From: Serratia marcescens
Lineage (GTDB): Bacteria > Pseudomonadota > Gammaproteobacteria > Enterobacterales > Enterobacteriaceae
DNA: 64,000 bases
Direction of reading: 5' to 3'
Assembly (NCBI RefSeq): GCF_001902635.1
Contig: NZ_MJAO01000001.1
Span: 186,001 to 250,000, forward strand
In this document: positions 61,729 through 64,000 of the stretch, in pieces
Layout of the letters: the number at the start of each line of letters is the position of its first letter
Position numbering within the stretch: position 1 is the stretch's first letter
Made by a program: the position numbers and the translations under genes
Notes under the pieces: model-generated
What the model saw: the letters and a program-made list of their open reading frames with translations, nothing else
Told to the model about the DNA's origin: nothing
The model's database searches: none

Positions 61729-62574
61729 TCAGCTACGGGCCGCCCGCTGTAATTCGCGCGATCGTTGTTTTTCCGAGCGCGCCATAAACCACCAGGCGAT
61801 CAGGCCGAGAATGCCCACCACCAGCAGGATCAGACTGGCTAACGCGTTGATTTCCGGATTCACCCCCATACGCACGCTGGAGAACACCAGCATCGGCAGC
61901 GTGGTGGCCCCCGGGCCGGACACAAAGCTGGCGATCACCAGATCGTCCAGCGACAAAGTGAACGCCAGCATCCAACCTGAGATCAGCGCCGGCGCGATCA
62001 TCGGCAAGGTGATGACAAAGAACACTTTCAGCGGCGGCGCCCCCAGATCCATCGCCGCCTCTTCGATCGAGCGATCCACCTCGCGTAGGCGTGAGCTGAT
62101 CACCACCGCCACGTAAGCGGTACAGAAGGTGACGTGCGCCAGCCAGATGGTGAACATGCCGCGCTCCGACGGCCAGCCGAAGGCGTGCCCCATCGCCACA
62201 AACAGCAGCAGCAGCGACAGACCGGTGATCACGTCCGGCATCACCAGCGGCGCGGTCAGCATAAATGCGAAGCCGGTCGAGCCGCGAAAGCGGCCGAAGC
62301 GAACCATCACCACGGCGGCGATGGCGCCCAATATCACCGCGGCGGTGGCGGCAGCGGCGGCGATGGTCAGGCTCAGCCCCACCGCGCTGATCATCGCCGA
62401 ATCGTGGAACAGTTCGGTATACCAGCGCGTGGACCACCCGGCCCACACCGTCACCAGCTTGGAGCTGTTGAAGGAGTAGATCACCAGCATCAGCATCGGC
62501 GCGTACAGGAAGGTAAAGCCTATCGTCAGGATGACGATGCGCCACGGTGAACGCACTACCGGCAAGTTGTTCAT
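61729..62574 (-). CDS. potI: Putrescine ABC transporter permease PotI
   Basis: Membrane subunit of the PotFGHI putrescine importer. 281 aa as in E. coli. About six helices and an EAA-type loop EEAAMDLGAPPLKVFFVITL near residue 170-190. Starts MNNLPVVRSPWRIVILTIG; the ATG overlaps the potH stop by 4 bp (ATGA). A longer open frame to 63411 runs antisense-like through potH and is not the gene. Confidence 0.95.
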   Translation of the reverse strand: MNNLPVVRSPWRIVILTIGFTFLYAPMLMLVIYSFNSSKLVTVWAGWSTRWYTELFHDSAMISAVGLSLTIAAAAATAAVILGAIAAVVMVRFGRFRGSTGFAFMLTAPLVMPDVITGLSLLLLFVAMGHAFGWPSERGMFTIWLAHVTFCTAYVAVVISSRLREVDRSIEEAAMDLGAPPLKVFFVITLPMIAPALISGWMLAFTLSLDDLVIASFVSGPGATTLPMLVFSSVRMGVNPEINALASLILLVVGILGLIAWWFMARSEKQRSRELQRAARS

Positions 62575-63533
62575 TCCTGCCCCCCCATTTCCTTGTTCTG
62601 ATGCTTGTGGAACCACAGGATCGGCACGATCAGCAACAGCAGCATGATCGTGGCGACCGCCGAAGCGACCGGCCAGTCGCGGTTGTTGAAGAACTCCTGC
62701 CACAACACCCGGCCGATCATGATGCTGTCCGGCCCGCCGAGCAGCTCTGGGATCACGAACTCCCCCACCGCCGGAATGAACACCAGCATCGAACCGGCAA
62801 TGATACCGCCGCGCGTCAGCGGCACGATCACGCTGAAGAAGGTTTTCAGCGGCCGAGCGCCCAGATCCAGCGACGCTTCCACCAGCGAGTAGTCCAGCCG
62901 GATCAGCGCCGTGTAGATCGGCAGCACCATAAACGGCAGGTAGGAATAAACGATGCCGATGTACACCGCCAGGTTGGTGTGCAGGATCACCAGCGGCTGA
63001 TCGATCACCCCCAACCACATCAGAAAATTGTTCAGCGTGCCGTTGTTTTTCAGAATGCCCATCCAGGCGTAGACGCGGATCAGAAACGAGGTCCAGGAAG
63101 GCAGGATCACCAGCAGCAGCAGAATGTTGCGGGTCGACGCCTTGCTGTGGGCCACCGCCCAGGCCAGCGGATAGCCGATGATCAGGCAGCACAGCGTCGA
63201 GACCGCCGCCACGCGCAGCGACTGCAGGTAGGCGTCGATATACAGCGGATCGTCGGTCAGCTGCAGGTAGTTGGCGAAGTTGAGCGCGATGTTCAGCTTG
63301 CCGTCCGCCCAGCTCAGCAGCTCGGTGTAGGGCGGCACCGCCAGCGCCAACTCCGCCAGGCTGATCTTGAACACGATCAGGAACGGCAGCATAAACAACA
63401 GCGTCAGCCATAAATACGGCAGCGCGATCACCAGCTTGCGGCCGTGAGCCATCAGCAGGCGGTGGAACAGTGCCTTGAGGGTGCCGGGCGTTTTGGCCGG
63501 CGACTCCGGCGTGCGTTCAGAAAGCAGGGTCAT
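62571..63533 (-). CDS. potH: Putrescine ABC transporter permease PotH
   Basis: Partner permease; 320 aa (E. coli 317). Six helices and EAA loop VEASLDLGARPLKTFFSVIV (about residue 215-235). Starts MTLLSERTPESPAKTPG; SD GGAGTAA. Overlaps potI by 4 bp and lies 24 bp after potG. Confidence 0.95.
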   Translation of the reverse strand: MTLLSERTPESPAKTPGTLKALFHRLLMAHGRKLVIALPYLWLTLLFMLPFLIVFKISLAELALAVPPYTELLSWADGKLNIALNFANYLQLTDDPLYIDAYLQSLRVAAVSTLCCLIIGYPLAWAVAHSKASTRNILLLLVILPSWTSFLIRVYAWMGILKNNGTLNNFLMWLGVIDQPLVILHTNLAVYIGIVYSYLPFMVLPIYTALIRLDYSLVEASLDLGARPLKTFFSVIVPLTRGGIIAGSMLVFIPAVGEFVIPELLGGPDSIMIGRVLWQEFFNNRDWPVASAVATIMLLLLIVPILWFHKHQNKEMGGQE

Positions 63534-63557
63534 ACGGGTTACTCCTCACCGGCTCCA

Positions 63558-64000
63558 CTACACCGTCAACACTACGCAGCTGTCGGTTTCCCAGCACAGA
63601 CGCACTTCATCGCCCCAGGTAGGCATCCCCTTGCGGAAACGGTGGCCGTTTTGCAGTTGGGCGCTGATAATCTGCCCGCTGTGCAGCTTCACGTGGTAGA
63701 TGGACAAGTCACCCAGGTAGGCGATGTGTGCCACTTCCCCCACCGCGAAGTTGCAACCGTCTTCCGGCACCTGTTCGCACAGCAGGATCTTTTCCGGCCG
63801 CAGCGCCACCTGGATCGGCACACCGTCCACCACCGAAGCGTCCGGATCCACCTTGATCGCATGGCGCAGCCCCGGGCTTTGCAGGATCAGTGCGTCGTCG
63901 TGGCGCTCCAGCAGCATGCACTCGAAGACGTTGACCGAACCGATAAATTCGGCGCTGAAACGGCTGTTCGGATGCTCGTAAATCTCTTCCGGCTCGCCGA
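63558..64000 (-). CDS. potG: Putrescine ABC transporter ATPase PotG, C-terminal fragment
   Basis: Only the C-terminal 147 codons are in the window; the gene continues past the right edge. The segment reads GEPEEIYEHPNSRFSAEFIG, the end of a CysA/MalK-type ATPase domain, then the TOBE regulatory domain (PIQVALRPEKILLCEQVPED, GQIISAQLQNGHRF) to the stop at 63558. Drives putrescine uptake through PotHI with PotF. Identification is firm from context and sequence. Confidence 0.93.
   Translation of the reverse strand, partial: GEPEEIYEHPNSRFSAEFIGSVNVFECMLLERHDDALILQSPGLRHAIKVDPDASVVDGVPIQVALRPEKILLCEQVPEDGCNFAVGEVAHIAYLGDLSIYHVKLHSGQIISAQLQNGHRFRKGMPTWGDEVRLCWETDSCVVLTV

Noticed and set aside
61729-63411. 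560-aa minus-strand frame covering potI and part of potH
   Set aside because: Its N-terminal half is potH read in the wrong frame; the true PotI starts at 62574.

Overview
This window reads as a stretch of conserved chromosome from a GC-rich enterobacterium, most likely Serratia (S. marcescens group). The proteins match the E. coli K-12 orthologues closely. Gene order follows the K-12 interval from msbA (b0914) to potG (b0855) almost step by step. Codon use is strongly GC-biased, and several genes (periplasmic asparaginase, DUF1801, DUF1294, a DUF3300 lipoprotein) sit in positions where K-12 has none of them. The species call is inference from remembered sequences, not from a search.

Layout. 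1-9845 (almost all minus strand): 5' end of msbA, comEC, ihfB, rpsA, cmk, the serC-aroA pair and ansB. 9994-16440 (plus): ycaO, then the anaerobic pyruvate formate-lyase block focA-pflB-pflA. 16489-26058: ycaD, a DUF1801 gene, serS-rarA-lolA, ftsK and lrp. 26713-32512 (plus): trxB, cydDC, aat, infA. 32720-39073: clpA-clpS, cspD and macAB. 39268-47786: ybjX, the OLD-family nuclease ybjD, lysO, the nitrosative-stress pair hcp-hcr, and poxB. 48029-55827: ltaE, DUF1294, ybjT, ybjS, amiD, DUF3300 lipoprotein, ybjQ, ybjP. 56092-64000: arginine uptake (artPIQM, artJ), rlmC, ybjO and the putrescine transporter genes potI, potH and partial potG.

How the genes work together. Several units form clear pathways: serine/chorismate synthesis (serC, aroA), anaerobic pyruvate metabolism (focA, pflB, pflA, with poxB as the aerobic bypass), cytochrome bd assembly (cydDC), N-end-rule proteolysis (aat, clpA, clpS), outer-membrane lipoprotein export (lolA), macrolide/peptide efflux (macAB), nitric-oxide/anaerobic redox (hcp, hcr), and arginine and putrescine uptake. 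Regulatory sites visible by eye fit these roles: FNR and a possible ArcA site before focA, FNR plus NsrR before hcp, and paired ARG boxes before artP and artJ.

Relative to K-12 the window lacks dmsABC, ycaC, ycaM/N/K, ycaP, ycaL, aqpZ and the serW tRNA. I see no tRNA or rRNA gene, CRISPR array, prophage, integron or transposase. The most interesting unexplained items are small: a comEC reading frame whose conserved N-terminus begins at a non-canonical AUC codon behind a strong Shine-Dalgarno; a long interrupted palindrome between pflB and pflA; a folded element where serW is expected; a palindromic intergenic repeat between poxB and ltaE; and a structured cspD leader. I did not find a convincing undescribed multi-gene system.
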